Shown here: piece by piece, positions 8,666 through 16,835 of the stretch
How the letters are laid out: each line of letters opens with the position of its first letter
Numbering within the stretch: the first letter of the stretch is position 1
Origin: Nocardioides sp. JS614
GTDB taxonomy: Bacteria; Actinomycetota; Actinomycetes; Propionibacteriales; Nocardioidaceae
NCBI RefSeq assembly: GCF_000015265.1
Contig: NC_008699.1
Coordinates: 2,976,001 to 3,040,000 of the forward strand
Length of the DNA: 64,000 nt
Direction: 5' to 3'
The notes under the pieces: generated by a model
The model's database searches: none
What the model saw: only the letters and a program-made list of their open reading frames with translations
Told to the model about the DNA's origin: nothing
Position numbers and translations under genes: made by a program

Positions 8666-9591
8666 GCCCGCACCTCCTGGGCCTCGACGGGCTCGGCCAG
8701 CGAGAGGCGCATGATCGAGTCGGCGGCGAAGCCGACGGAGGGGTCCCGGTCCTCGAAGTAGCCACCGAGCTGCCGGTCGAGGTCGTCCAGGGTCCACAGC
8801 GAGCCGGACTTGTCGAAGCGCTGCTCGACCACCGGGGCGGCGACCAGCGCGACCATGCCGCCGTACACGACGAAGACCTGGCCGGTGATGTGCGCGGCCG
8901 CCGGCGAGGAGAGGTAGGCGACGACGGGCGCGACGTGCTCGGGCGAGTACGGGTCGACCTCGAGCCCCGAGTCGTCCGCGCCGAACACGTCGGCGGTCAT
9001 CGCGGTCCGCGCCCGGGGGCAGATCGCGTTCGCGCGCACGCCGCTGCTGGCCAGCGCCCGCGCGGTCGAGACGGTGAGCGCGGCGATCCCGGCCTTCGCA
9101 GCGCCGTAGTTGGCCTGTCCGGGCGGCCCGGAGAGGAACGCCTCGGACGCGGTGTTGACCACGCTCGCGCCGACCGGCGCGCCGGTCTCCTTGGCCTTGG
9201 CCCGCCAGTACGCCGCGGCGTTGCGGGACAGCAGGAAGTGACCGCGCAGGTGGATGTGGATCACCTGGTCCCACTCCTCGTCGGACATGTTGAACAGCAT
9301 CCGGTCGCGCGTCACGCCGGCGTTGTTCACGACGATGTCCAGGGCGCCGAAGCCGTCGACGGCCGCGGCGACCATCGCGTCGGCGCTGGCGCGCTCCCCC
9401 ACGTCGCCGGCGACGACCGTCGCCTCGCCGCCGCGGGACCGGATCTCCTCGGCCGCCTCGTCGGCGCCGCCGGGCAGGTCGTTGAGCACGACGCGGGCAC
9501 CGGCGTCGGCGAGCGCGAGGGCCTCGGCGCGGCCCAGGCCGGCACCGGCCCCGGTGACGATCGCCACCCGGCCGTCGAGAGAGGGGGTCAC
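8662..9591 (-). CDS. hsd4A: Hsd4A-like short-chain dehydrogenase (steroid side-chain)
   Basis: Encodes 309 residues. The SDR core has TGAGAGLGRAEAL, VNNAGVTRDRMLFNMSDEEW and the YGAAK catalytic pair, then a C-terminal extension (about 230-309) that ordinary FabG enzymes lack. Sequence features, length and position next to an FdxD-type ferredoxin and an mce4 operon match mycobacterial Hsd4A (Rv3502c), a 17-beta-HSD type-4-like enzyme of cholesterol side-chain catabolism. A related SDR (Rv3548c type) is an alternative. It starts 2 bases after the ferredoxin stop and ends in an ATGA overlap with the next SDR. The expected control is derepression when KstR binds its sterol-derived ligand. Confidence 0.85.
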   Translation of the reverse strand: MTPSLDGRVAIVTGAGAGLGRAEALALADAGARVVLNDLPGGADEAAEEIRSRGGEATVVAGDVGERASADAMVAAAVDGFGALDIVVNNAGVTRDRMLFNMSDEEWDQVIHIHLRGHFLLSRNAAAYWRAKAKETGAPVGASVVNTASEAFLSGPPGQANYGAAKAGIAALTVSTARALASSGVRANAICPRARTAMTADVFGADDSGLEVDPYSPEHVAPVVAYLSSPAAAHITGQVFVVYGGMVALVAAPVVEQRFDKSGSLWTLDDLDRQLGGYFEDRDPSVGFAADSIMRLSLAEPVEAQEVRA

Positions 9592-9593
9592 GC

Positions 9594-9785
9594 TCAGTCC
9601 TCCAGGGAGAGCGCGGCGCGCGGGCAGGCGGCCACCGCCCGCTTGACGGCGTCGATGTTCTCCGGCGTGGTCTGGTCGGTCTTGAGCTGGAGGTAGTCGT
9701 CGTCGTCAAGCTCGAACACGTCGGGAGCGAGCGCCTCGCACAGGGCGTTGGACTCGCACAGGTCGTAGTCGACCCTGATCTTCAT
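9594..9785 (-). CDS. fdxD: FdxD-type small ferredoxin
   Basis: Encodes 63 residues. Cys10, Cys16 and Cys54 (followed by Pro) are the cluster ligands, and Asn occupies position 13 where a [4Fe-4S] ferredoxin would have its second Cys. This is the 3Fe-4S-type arrangement seen in P450-partner ferredoxins. The ELDDDDY segment is typical of the family. In M. tuberculosis the same gene pair (fdxD-hsd4A) sits beside mce4. Its likely role is carrying electrons from the adjacent reductase to sterol cytochromes P450 encoded outside the window. Confidence 0.88.
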   Translation of the reverse strand: MKIRVDYDLCESNALCEALAPDVFELDDDDYLQLKTDQTTPENIDAVKRAVAACPRAALSLED

Positions 9786-9793
9786 CGCGGCAC

Positions 9794-10786
9794 CTAGCTT
9801 CCTTCACTGGAGTGGCCGGGGAACACGTGGGCGCTGGGGTCGATCACCACGGCGGCGTTGTTGACGGCGGTCGCCGCCTCCCCGAAGCCGACGGCGATCA
9901 GCCGCACCTTGCCGGGGTACTCGGTGATGTCGCCGGCCGCGAAGACCCGCGCCAGGTTGGTGCGCATGGAGGAGTCGACGACCAGGTGCCGCTTCTCGAC
10001 GTCGAGGCCCCACTGCTGCAGCGGGCCGAGGTCGGCGACGAACCCGAGCGCCGCGACGATCGCCTGGGCCGGGCGCTCGGTCGACTCCCCGTCGACGGTG
10101 ATCTCGATCGACTCCACGACGCCGTTGCCGCGGATCGCGGAGACCTCCGCGCGGGTCACGATCTGCACCGACGAGGCCTGCACCGCCTCGACGGTGCGCT
10201 GGTGGGCGCGGAAGCCGTCGCGGCGGTGGACCAGCGTGACCGAGCGGGCCACCGGCTCCAGGTGCAGCGCCCAGTCGAAGGCGCTGTCGCCGCCCCCGAC
10301 GATCACCACGTCCTTGCCGGCGTACGGCGCGAAGCTCGGCACGAAGAACTCCAGGCCGCGTCCCAGCCACCCGTCGCCGGCGGGCAGCGGGCGGGGGCTG
10401 AACTTGCCGATGCCGGCCGTGATCAGCACCGCCTTGGCGCGCACCTCGGTCCCGTCGTCGAGGCCGACGACGACCGCACCGTTCTCAGCGTCGTCGTCCT
10501 CGTGCAGCGTGGTCGCGGTCCGGTCGAGAAGGTACGTCGGGTCCGCGGTCGCGGCCTGCGCGACCAGGCCCTCGACCAGGTCACGGCCCTTGACCGAGGG
10601 GAACCCGGCCACGTCGAGGATCTGCTTCTCGGGGTACATCGCGGTGATCTGGCCGCCGAGCTCGGGCAGTGAGTCGACCACCGCCACCCGGAAGCCGCGG
10701 AACCCGGCGTAGTAGGTCGCGAAGAGACCGGTCGGACCGGCCCCGATCACGAGGAGGTCGACGTCGATGGCGTTGTCTGTAGGCAC
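9794..10786 (-). CDS. Type-2 ferredoxin-NADP+ reductase
   Basis: Encodes 330 residues of the thioredoxin-reductase-like flavoprotein fold without a CxxC redox pair. The N-terminal FAD loop is IGAGPTGLFATYYAGFRG (about 14-31), followed by GGQITAMYPEKQILDVAG, the NAD(P) loop VIVGGGDSAFDWAL near 162-175, and the C-terminal FAD contact VFAAGDITEYPGKVRLIAVGF. These match ferredoxin/flavodoxin-NADP+ reductases of the Bacillus YumC/Chlorobium type. GTG start at 10786 preceded by an AGGAGAAGG stretch. It is the first gene behind a perfect KstR box and lies 8 bases before fdxD, so it is probably that ferredoxin's dedicated reductase. Confidence 0.88.
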   Translation of the reverse strand: MPTDNAIDVDLLVIGAGPTGLFATYYAGFRGFRVAVVDSLPELGGQITAMYPEKQILDVAGFPSVKGRDLVEGLVAQAATADPTYLLDRTATTLHEDDDAENGAVVVGLDDGTEVRAKAVLITAGIGKFSPRPLPAGDGWLGRGLEFFVPSFAPYAGKDVVIVGGGDSAFDWALHLEPVARSVTLVHRRDGFRAHQRTVEAVQASSVQIVTRAEVSAIRGNGVVESIEITVDGESTERPAQAIVAALGFVADLGPLQQWGLDVEKRHLVVDSSMRTNLARVFAAGDITEYPGKVRLIAVGFGEAATAVNNAAVVIDPSAHVFPGHSSEGS

Positions 10787-10822
10787 GCGGCGATCCTTCT
10801 CCTCTCGGGGGCGCAGCTCAAC

Positions 10823-10836
10823 TATAACCTGTTCTA
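10823..10836. promoter_or_regulatory. KstR operator, perfect consensus
   Basis: TATAACCTGTTCTA matches every fixed base of the published mycobacterial KstR consensus TNNAACNNGTTNNA. It lies 37 bases upstream of the reductase start and in the 63-base gap after the Mce-associated genes, so it should control the reductase-ferredoxin-SDR-SDR-PPOX unit. AT-rich matches like this are rare by chance in DNA of this composition. Confidence 0.88.
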
Positions 10837-10849
10837 GTTTTGCGCGAGC

Positions 10850-11536
10850 CTACTGGGTCTCGATGTCGGACACCAGCCAGCCCTGGTCGGTGTGCACCAC
10901 CGTCACCAGGGCGCGGTACTGCCGGTAGTCGGTGCGCGGCCGGCCCTTCTCGGTCTTCTCGACGTACTGGTCGAGGAACAGCAGCGCCTGGACCTGGGCC
11001 GGTGAGGCCCGCACGACCCCCTGGGCGACCGCCTCGACCTGGAGCTTGGTCCGGGCGGCGAGGAACCTGTCCCGGATGCCGGCCGAGGTCTGCCGGTACT
11101 GCTCGGCGAAGGTGTCGGTCATCTCCGCGGTGGCCTGGTCCACCTGCTCGTCGTAGTTCTCGTAGCTGGTCGAGAGGATCTGCTCGGTGGAGCGCGCCGC
11201 GGCCTCCACGGCCGCGCGGTGGGTCAGCTCGCCGGTGACCACCGGGCGGGCGGACGAGACGGTCGGCGTGGCGTCCCGGGTGAGGAAGATCACCTCGCTG
11301 ACCGCGCCGAGCAGCAGCACCAGGACGGCGAGGAGCAGCGCGATCGTCGTACGCCGGCCGCCGATCCCGGCGAGATCCGGCCGGCGCGGTCGGCGCGGTC
11401 GGCGCCCTGCCTCGGCTTGCGGGGTCTCGACGGGCTCGACCACCGGGACCGTCGGACCGACCTGGCCGGCGACCTTGCGCGGGCGGCCGGTCGGGTTGCG
11501 GGAGCCGACGACCGGACGGCGGGGCTTGTCGCTCAT
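10850..11536 (-). CDS. mas4B: Mce-associated membrane protein (second)
   Basis: Encodes 228 residues: an Arg/Pro-rich cytoplasmic N-terminus (about 1-60), one transmembrane helix (about 64-88), then an extracytoplasmic alpha/beta domain (THRAAVEAAARSTEQILSTSYENYDEQVD) of the Mce-associated/SnoaL-like type. It is the last gene of the mce4 operon, the position of the Mas4 proteins in actinobacteria, which help assemble or stabilise the transporter. The ATG at 11536 shares its A with the upstream TGA (a TTG at 11539 is also possible). A 25-bp dispersed repeat lies inside the N-terminal region and encodes PVVEPVETP. Confidence 0.85.
   Translation of the reverse strand: MSDKPRRPVVGSRNPTGRPRKVAGQVGPTVPVVEPVETPQAEAGRRPRRPRRPDLAGIGGRRTTIALLLAVLVLLLGAVSEVIFLTRDATPTVSSARPVVTGELTHRAAVEAAARSTEQILSTSYENYDEQVDQATAEMTDTFAEQYRQTSAGIRDRFLAARTKLQVEAVAQGVVRASPAQVQALLFLDQYVEKTEKGRPRTDYRQYRALVTVVHTDQGWLVSDIETQ
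11422..11446 (-). repeat. 25-bp dispersed repeat, copy inside mas4B
   Basis: Twenty-five bases identical, in opposite orientation, to 43719-43743. In this gene it encodes PVVEPVET within the disordered N-terminal tail. The core resembles the GTCGAGCC-GTCGAGACC type interspersed repeat common in Nocardioides-like genomes; that comparison is from general knowledge. Confidence 0.75.
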
Positions 11537-12066
11537 CAACCCACGAACTCCAGGTCGGCGGTCTTCCAGTCCCCGTCGACGCGGAGCAGGTCGAGCTTGA
11601 GTCGGAAGTACCGGGCGACCGGCCGGTTGTCGGTCGACACGTTGGCGACCGTCCCGGTGGTGGCGGCGATGACCGTGGCGCTGTCGGAGTCGACGGTCAC
11701 GACGCCGGCCCAGAGCACCTTGCCGTCCATCACGGACTTGTTGCGCTGGAGCACCTCGATCACGCTCTTGGTCGAGGTGTCGTACTGCTTGGCGAAGTCG
11801 CCGGTGGCTCCAGCCGCGACGGCGTCGATGCTCTCCTGGGCGCGCTGGTAGTCGATGTTGATGAACGCCTCCACCTCGGTGCGGGCGGCCGCGAGCACGT
11901 CGCCGTACCGCTCCTGCTCGACGGTGGCGCGGCCCCGATCGTCGTGCTCCTGGACGACCAGGACTCCTCCGAAGACGGTCGCGCAGGCCAGGAGCAGCGC
12001 GACCACGTAGAGGGCGATGTTCAACGAGGGATGCCGGTGGGCCCGAGGTTCCGGACCGGTCGTCAC
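11536..12066 (-). CDS. mas4A: Mce-associated membrane protein (first)
   Basis: Encodes 176 residues: short N-terminus, one transmembrane helix (about 16-38), then an extracytoplasmic domain beginning ARTEVEAFINIDYQRAQESIDAV, the conserved region of Mce-associated proteins, and ending in a beta-rich half (VARYFRLKLDLLRVDGDWKTADLEFVG). It pairs with the next gene as Mas4A/Mas4B. The GTG start at 12066 is chosen because it overlaps the Mce4F stop (GTGA). Longer upstream readings would run through the Mce4F C-terminus. Confidence 0.85.
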   Translation of the reverse strand: MTTGPEPRAHRHPSLNIALYVVALLLACATVFGGVLVVQEHDDRGRATVEQERYGDVLAAARTEVEAFINIDYQRAQESIDAVAAGATGDFAKQYDTSTKSVIEVLQRNKSVMDGKVLWAGVVTVDSDSATVIAATTGTVANVSTDNRPVARYFRLKLDLLRVDGDWKTADLEFVG

Positions 12067-13331
12067 CGGCTGGTCACCGGCCCCACCAGCAGCCACTTCC
12101 ACGCGTCCCCTTCCAGGATCGACAGGTTGCCCTGATCGAGGAATCGTACGGGGTTGCCGCCCGCGTCGACCGCTCCAGACACGAAACCCGTGACCGGGTC
12201 GTACGACGAGCGGTAGAGCCGGCCGGGCGAGGGGTTGCCGGAGGAGCCGGGTGAGTACTTCGGGCCGCGCATCACGTACGGCGGTCCGCTGGCGCACCGG
12301 GCGGGGTAGATCGGGCTGTCGGTGAGGTCGCTCGGCGGGCGCCACTCGGTGCGCGGCTTGTAGCCCTCGGTGCACGGCGGCACCGAGTTGTCGAACTGCA
12401 GGTTCACGTGGCCGTAGCCGTCGCCCGGTGTGCCGGTGAACCCCGCGGAGATCGTGCGGGGGTAGGTCACCAGCAGCTGCTCGAGGCCCGCGAGGTGGGA
12501 GACCACGACCTGGTTGACGCTCACCGCGTTGCCGAGCAGCACCGGCAGCGTGGGCTCGAGGTCGCGGAGCAGGGCGTCGAGCTCGCGCGCCGTGCCCGGT
12601 GTGCCGTCCAGGACGTGCTCGAGGTCGCCGTCGCTCGCAGCGACGGCGTCGGTGAGGCTGCGCAGGTCCCCGGCGAGCGCGCGGATGTTCTCGCTCTGGC
12701 CCTGCTGGGTGCTGAGCACCCGCTTGCCGTGATCGAGCAGCCGGATGGTGTCGGCGGTGTGCGCCGCGGCCTCGCGCACGAACGCGCTGCCGTTGTCGAT
12801 CAGCTGTTGGAGGGGCACGCCCGTGTCGGTGAACATCGCGCCGAGCTCGCGGACCACGACCTGGAGGTCCTTCTTGTCCACCGAGCTCACGAACCGATCG
12901 AGCTCGACCAGCAGGTCGCCCTCGTCAACGGGCAGCGATTCGGCGGTGCCGTGCAGCGTGTCGCCGGCCGCGACGTAGGGGCCCGCGGCGTCGGCCGGCT
13001 CGAAGTCGAGGTACTGCTCGCCGACCGCGGAGAGGTTGTGCACGTACATCGGGGAGTCCGCGGGCAGCCGGGTGCCCTCCTCGAGGGCCAGGTCGAGCCG
13101 GACGCCTTCGGCGGTCGCGGTCATGGCGCTGACCTTCCCGATCTTGACGCCGCGATAGGTGACCTCGCTGCCCTCGAAGAGGCCGCCCGAGGTGGGCAGC
13201 GTCGCGTGCACGGTGATGCCCCGGCCGAGGATCCGGTCGACGAACCCAAGGTAGGAGCCGGCGACGTAGACGACGCCGACGGCGCTGAGCACCAGGAACG
13301 CCGCGATCCGGACCTTCACCCCCGTGCTCAT
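12063..13331 (-). CDS. mce4F: Mce4F, MCE-family sterol-uptake protein
   Basis: Encodes 422 residues: one N-terminal membrane anchor (about 8-28), an MCE/MlaD domain (about 35-115, GGLFEGSEVTYRGVKIGKV), then a long helical tail and a Pro/Tyr-rich C-terminus. The MCE subunits are thought to form a hetero-oligomeric tunnel across the periplasm for cholesterol. It is the sixth and last mce gene of the operon. ATGA overlap with mce4E and GTGA overlap with the next gene. Confidence 0.92.
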   Translation of the reverse strand: MSTGVKVRIAAFLVLSAVGVVYVAGSYLGFVDRILGRGITVHATLPTSGGLFEGSEVTYRGVKIGKVSAMTATAEGVRLDLALEEGTRLPADSPMYVHNLSAVGEQYLDFEPADAAGPYVAAGDTLHGTAESLPVDEGDLLVELDRFVSSVDKKDLQVVVRELGAMFTDTGVPLQQLIDNGSAFVREAAAHTADTIRLLDHGKRVLSTQQGQSENIRALAGDLRSLTDAVAASDGDLEHVLDGTPGTARELDALLRDLEPTLPVLLGNAVSVNQVVVSHLAGLEQLLVTYPRTISAGFTGTPGDGYGHVNLQFDNSVPPCTEGYKPRTEWRPPSDLTDSPIYPARCASGPPYVMRGPKYSPGSSGNPSPGRLYRSSYDPVTGFVSGAVDAGGNPVRFLDQGNLSILEGDAWKWLLVGPVTSR

Positions 13332-14638
13332 GGTGCACCCCCGTAGAGGCCAGCGGGGCTCGGCGCCCGGCTTGGCTCACCGCTACTTAGCGCCTCGCCG
13401 AGGACGCCGCCGGTCAGTCCCGCCAGCCCCGAGAGGTCCGGCAGCTCGGGCAGCGCCTCGATGATCGTGCAGACCGGGTTGCCGTCGTACTTCTTCTTCT
13501 TGCAGTCCTCGACCAGCTTCTTCAGCAGGTTCGCGGAGTCGAGCACCTGCTGGCAGGACCGGCTGGTGAGGTCGCCGCTGCGCAGGCACTTCTCGACGGT
13601 GCTCAGCAGCTGGCTCGGGTCGGGGATGCCGGGGATGCCGCCGCCGGACTGGCCGGGCAGCAGGTTCTCGAGGCTGATGTCGGCGCGGATCGAGGTGTTG
13701 GCGTAGTCGCCCTTGACGATCTCCGAGGCCTCCTTGGGGAACGGGAAGCTCACCAGGAGGTTCAGCCCGGGGGCGAGGTCGTCACCGGCGTCGTGGAGGC
13801 GTTGGAGGATCGGCTGGAGGTGGTCGAGCGAGGCCAGGATGTCGGCCTTGCTCTGACCGATCACCCGGGTGCCGACGGCGCCGAGTCGGTCGAGCGAGCG
13901 CAGCATCGCGATCAGCTCGTCGTGTTGGGCGGCGAGCACCTCGACTGCGGGGCCGGCGACGTCGAGGGCGTCGGTGACCGTCTTCTTCTCGGCGTTGAGG
14001 GTCGAGGTGAGGTGGTCGAGCGACTCCATCGCGGTCACGATGTCGGCCTTCTGGTCGTCCAGCGCCGCCACGACGCTCTCGAGGGAGCCGAGCAGGTGAC
14101 GCAGCCGCTCGGTGCGCCCGTCCATGACCTGGTTGAGCTCGTGGGTGATGGTGCCCAGCTGGCTCACGCCACCGCCGCTGAGCAGGAAGGAGAGCGCACC
14201 GAGCACCTCCTCGACCTCCGGGTTGCGCCCGGTGTCGGCCAGCGGGATGTTGTCGCCGTCGGACAGGGTGCCCTCCGCGGCCGTGCCGGCGGGCGCCTCC
14301 AGGGCGACGTACTTCTCCCCCAGCAGGCTGACCTGCCGGATGTCGGCGACCGCGTTGTCCGGCAGCTTCACGTCGTCACGGATCCGCAGCGTGATGCGGG
14401 CGTGCCAGCCCACCCGCTCGACGTCGGTGACCTCGCCGACCGTGACGTCGTCGACCATCACCGGCGAGCGCGGCACCACGTTGAGGATGTCGGCGAACTC
14501 GGCGGTCACCTCGTAGGAGTGGTCCGCGTCGACCGGCGAGCCCGGCAGCGGCAGGTCGTAGGCGCCGTCGAACTTGCACGCACCCGCGAGGAGGGCGAGC
14601 ACCACGAGGAGCACCCCGCTGCGCAGCAGGCGGATCAC
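13328..14638 (-). CDS. mce4E: Mce4E, MCE-family lipoprotein
   Basis: Encodes 436 residues with a lipoprotein signal peptide: hydrophobic about 8-18 then LLAGAC with Cys21 as lipid anchor. This lipobox is the hallmark of the fifth (E/LprN) subunit of mce operons. MCE domain about 40-120 (VVPRSPVMVDDVTVGEV), long helical middle, and a Cys-containing C-terminal part (KCLRSGDLTSRSCQQ, DCKKKKYDGNPVC). The GTG at 14638 overlaps the Mce4D stop (GTGA), which rules out the longer upstream open frame. Confidence 0.92.
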   Translation of the reverse strand: MIRLLRSGVLLVVLALLAGACKFDGAYDLPLPGSPVDADHSYEVTAEFADILNVVPRSPVMVDDVTVGEVTDVERVGWHARITLRIRDDVKLPDNAVADIRQVSLLGEKYVALEAPAGTAAEGTLSDGDNIPLADTGRNPEVEEVLGALSFLLSGGGVSQLGTITHELNQVMDGRTERLRHLLGSLESVVAALDDQKADIVTAMESLDHLTSTLNAEKKTVTDALDVAGPAVEVLAAQHDELIAMLRSLDRLGAVGTRVIGQSKADILASLDHLQPILQRLHDAGDDLAPGLNLLVSFPFPKEASEIVKGDYANTSIRADISLENLLPGQSGGGIPGIPDPSQLLSTVEKCLRSGDLTSRSCQQVLDSANLLKKLVEDCKKKKYDGNPVCTIIEALPELPDLSGLAGLTGGVLGEALSSGEPSRAPSPAGLYGGAP

Positions 14639-15849
14639 GAGCCGCCCCCCATCAGCTGGCCGAGCGACCCGCCGCCGGCTCCGGCGTACTGACGCTGCAC
14701 CTGGCGCGGCACCTGATCGCCCGTCGACGACCGGCCGTCGGGCCCGGGCGGGATGGTCGGCACCTGGCCCTCGACCGGCTCGAGAAGCTGCTTGAACAGC
14801 GTGCACGCCAGGTCCTTGCTGGCCCGCGAGAGGCTGGACTGCTGGACCACGGCGCACAGGAAGCCGTCGGCGTCCCACACGTTGCCGCTGATGCCGATGC
14901 GGGAGCCGATCGTCCCGGACCTGCTGTTGTAGGCCAGGCTGAGGTTGCCGATGGCTACGGGCGCGACGCGCAGCGCGGTGTCGATGCTGTCCTTCTCGGA
15001 GGCGATGGTCTTCATCACCCGGGTGAGTCGCTCGACGTCCGCGACCAGCGCCGCACGGTTGTCGTGCACGAACGACTTCACGGTCCCGACCGCGTCCGCG
15101 ACCGCCGCGAGCGCTCCCTGGATCTCGGTTCGCTCGTCCGCGAGCTGGGACGAGACGCCGGCGAGGTCCTTGATGAACGCCCGGACGAACTTGCCGTTCT
15201 CCGCGAGCGTGGTGGTGAACTCGGCGAGCCGGCTGACGGTGTCGAACAGCGGACCCGCTCCCTCGCCGAACGTCCGCGCGGCCGCGGCGAGCCGGGTGAG
15301 CATCCGGTTGCCGAGCGCGCCCCTGCCGTCCAACGCGTGCGCCCCGGCCTCGAGCAGATGGTCGAGGGTGCCGTCCTTGTTGACGCCGTTGGGGCCGAGG
15401 GCCTCGGAGAGGTCGCGCAGGCTCGCGTAGATCCGGTCCAGCTCGACCGGGACACCGGTGTCGGGCAGCGCGATGTCCGCGCCGTCGGCCAGCACCCGGT
15501 CGCCCTCGGCGTAGGCCGGCGTGAGCTGGACGAACCGGTCCGCGACCAGGGTCGGAGTCACGATCACGGCCTGGGCGTCGGCCGGCACCTGGTACTCCGC
15601 GTCGTACTCCATGTCCACGCGCACGGAGTTGCCCTCCGGCGTCACCGCGGTCACCCGGCCGACGTTCACGCCGAGGATCCGCACGTCGCTGCCCTCGTAG
15701 ATGCTGACCGCCCGCGGGAAGTGGGCGCTCACGGTCTTGGTCGCGGTGTCGTCGCGCAGCACGATGAAGTACGTCGCCGCCAGCAGCACGACAGCGGCCG
15801 CGACCGCGAGCGCGCGGCCGTTGACCCGGCTCCACAACCCGGTGATCAC
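14635..15849 (-). CDS. mce4D: Mce4D, MCE-family sterol-uptake protein
   Basis: Encodes 404 residues: N-terminal membrane anchor (about 12-32), MCE domain (about 38-115, SIYEGSDVRILGVNVGRV), helical tail, and a low-complexity Gly/Gln-rich C-terminus (YAGAGGGSLGQLMGGGS). Fourth mce gene of the operon. GTG start at 15849 overlapping the Mce4C stop. Confidence 0.92.
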   Translation of the reverse strand: MITGLWSRVNGRALAVAAAVVLLAATYFIVLRDDTATKTVSAHFPRAVSIYEGSDVRILGVNVGRVTAVTPEGNSVRVDMEYDAEYQVPADAQAVIVTPTLVADRFVQLTPAYAEGDRVLADGADIALPDTGVPVELDRIYASLRDLSEALGPNGVNKDGTLDHLLEAGAHALDGRGALGNRMLTRLAAAARTFGEGAGPLFDTVSRLAEFTTTLAENGKFVRAFIKDLAGVSSQLADERTEIQGALAAVADAVGTVKSFVHDNRAALVADVERLTRVMKTIASEKDSIDTALRVAPVAIGNLSLAYNSRSGTIGSRIGISGNVWDADGFLCAVVQQSSLSRASKDLACTLFKQLLEPVEGQVPTIPPGPDGRSSTGDQVPRQVQRQYAGAGGGSLGQLMGGGS

Positions 15850-16835
15850 TGGCCCTCCAGGGGTCCGGGCACGAACTCTCCGGTCGGGATCGCGGCGAGG
15901 TTCGACGCGTAGGCGTCGAACCAGGGACCGGTCCCGATGATGTTGCCGAGGATCGAGACGTAGGGGCCGAGGGCGGCCAGCGTCGACTTCAGCTCCTTCT
16001 CCTTGCCGTTGAGCAGCGCGAGCAGGTCGTCGACCTCCTGCAGCGCCGGCGCGATCTGGGCCTGGTTGTCCTCGGCGACCCCGCGCAGCTGGCGGGCCAG
16101 GCTGCGCGCGCTGACCAGCAGCAGGTGCACGGCCTGCTTGCGGCGCTGGACCTCCCGGAACACCAGGTCGCTGTGCTGCATCAGGTCCACGAGGTCCAAG
16201 CTGTGGTCGGCGAGCACCTTGCTGACACCCTGCGAGCTCTTCAGCAGCGCCTGGATCTGCTCGTCGCGCGACGCCACGGTCCGGGAGAGCCGGGCGATGC
16301 CGCGGAAGCTCGACCGGATCTCGGGGGCCGCCTGGTTGGTCGTGTCCGCGACCACGTCCAGCGCCCGCTTGAGCCGGTCGGTGTCGATCCGCTCGGTGGT
16401 GGTGGTGAGGTCGCCGAACACGCCGACGATGTCGTACGCCGACTCGGTGCGCCCGACCGGGATCACGTCGTCCTCACCGAGCTGGCCGGAGCCGGCGGGC
16501 TGGAGATCGAGGTACTTCTCCCCCAGCAGGTTGAGGACCTCGATCGACGCCCGGCTGTCGGTGCCGAACTCGACACCGTGGTCGACCTCGAAGGTCACCA
16601 GCACGGTATTGCTGTTCTCGAGCGAGACGTCCTGGACCCGGCCGACGCGGATGCCGCCGACCTGGACCATGTTGCCGCGGTGCAGTCCGCTGGCGTCGCT
16701 GAACTCCGCCCGGTAGGTGCCGCCCTTGAAGCCGGGGAACTGGGACAGGTTGAAGGCGGCCGCCAGCACCAGGAGCATCACCACCACCGTGATCGCCCCC
16801 ATCCGGAGGACCCGCGCGTCGCTGTATCGGGTCAT
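15846..16835 (-). CDS. mce4C: Mce4C, MCE-family sterol-uptake protein
   Basis: Encodes 329 residues: membrane anchor (about 14-34), MCE domain (about 40-115, GLHRGNMVQVGGIRVGRVQ and LNLLGEKYLDL), then a long helical region. It is shorter than its neighbours and lacks their C-terminal extension. The ATG at 16835 overlaps the Mce4B stop (ATGA) and is preferred to an in-frame start further upstream inside mce4B. Confidence 0.92.
   Translation of the reverse strand: MTRYSDARVLRMGAITVVVMLLVLAAAFNLSQFPGFKGGTYRAEFSDASGLHRGNMVQVGGIRVGRVQDVSLENSNTVLVTFEVDHGVEFGTDSRASIEVLNLLGEKYLDLQPAGSGQLGEDDVIPVGRTESAYDIVGVFGDLTTTTERIDTDRLKRALDVVADTTNQAAPEIRSSFRGIARLSRTVASRDEQIQALLKSSQGVSKVLADHSLDLVDLMQHSDLVFREVQRRKQAVHLLLVSARSLARQLRGVAEDNQAQIAPALQEVDDLLALLNGKEKELKSTLAALGPYVSILGNIIGTGPWFDAYASNLAAIPTGEFVPGPLEGQ

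Noticed and set aside
13328..15835. 835-residue reading that fuses antisense-like sequence to Mce4E
   Set aside because: The first 400 residues are an off-frame reading of mce4D. The GTGA overlap at 14635-14638 gives the correct Mce4E start.
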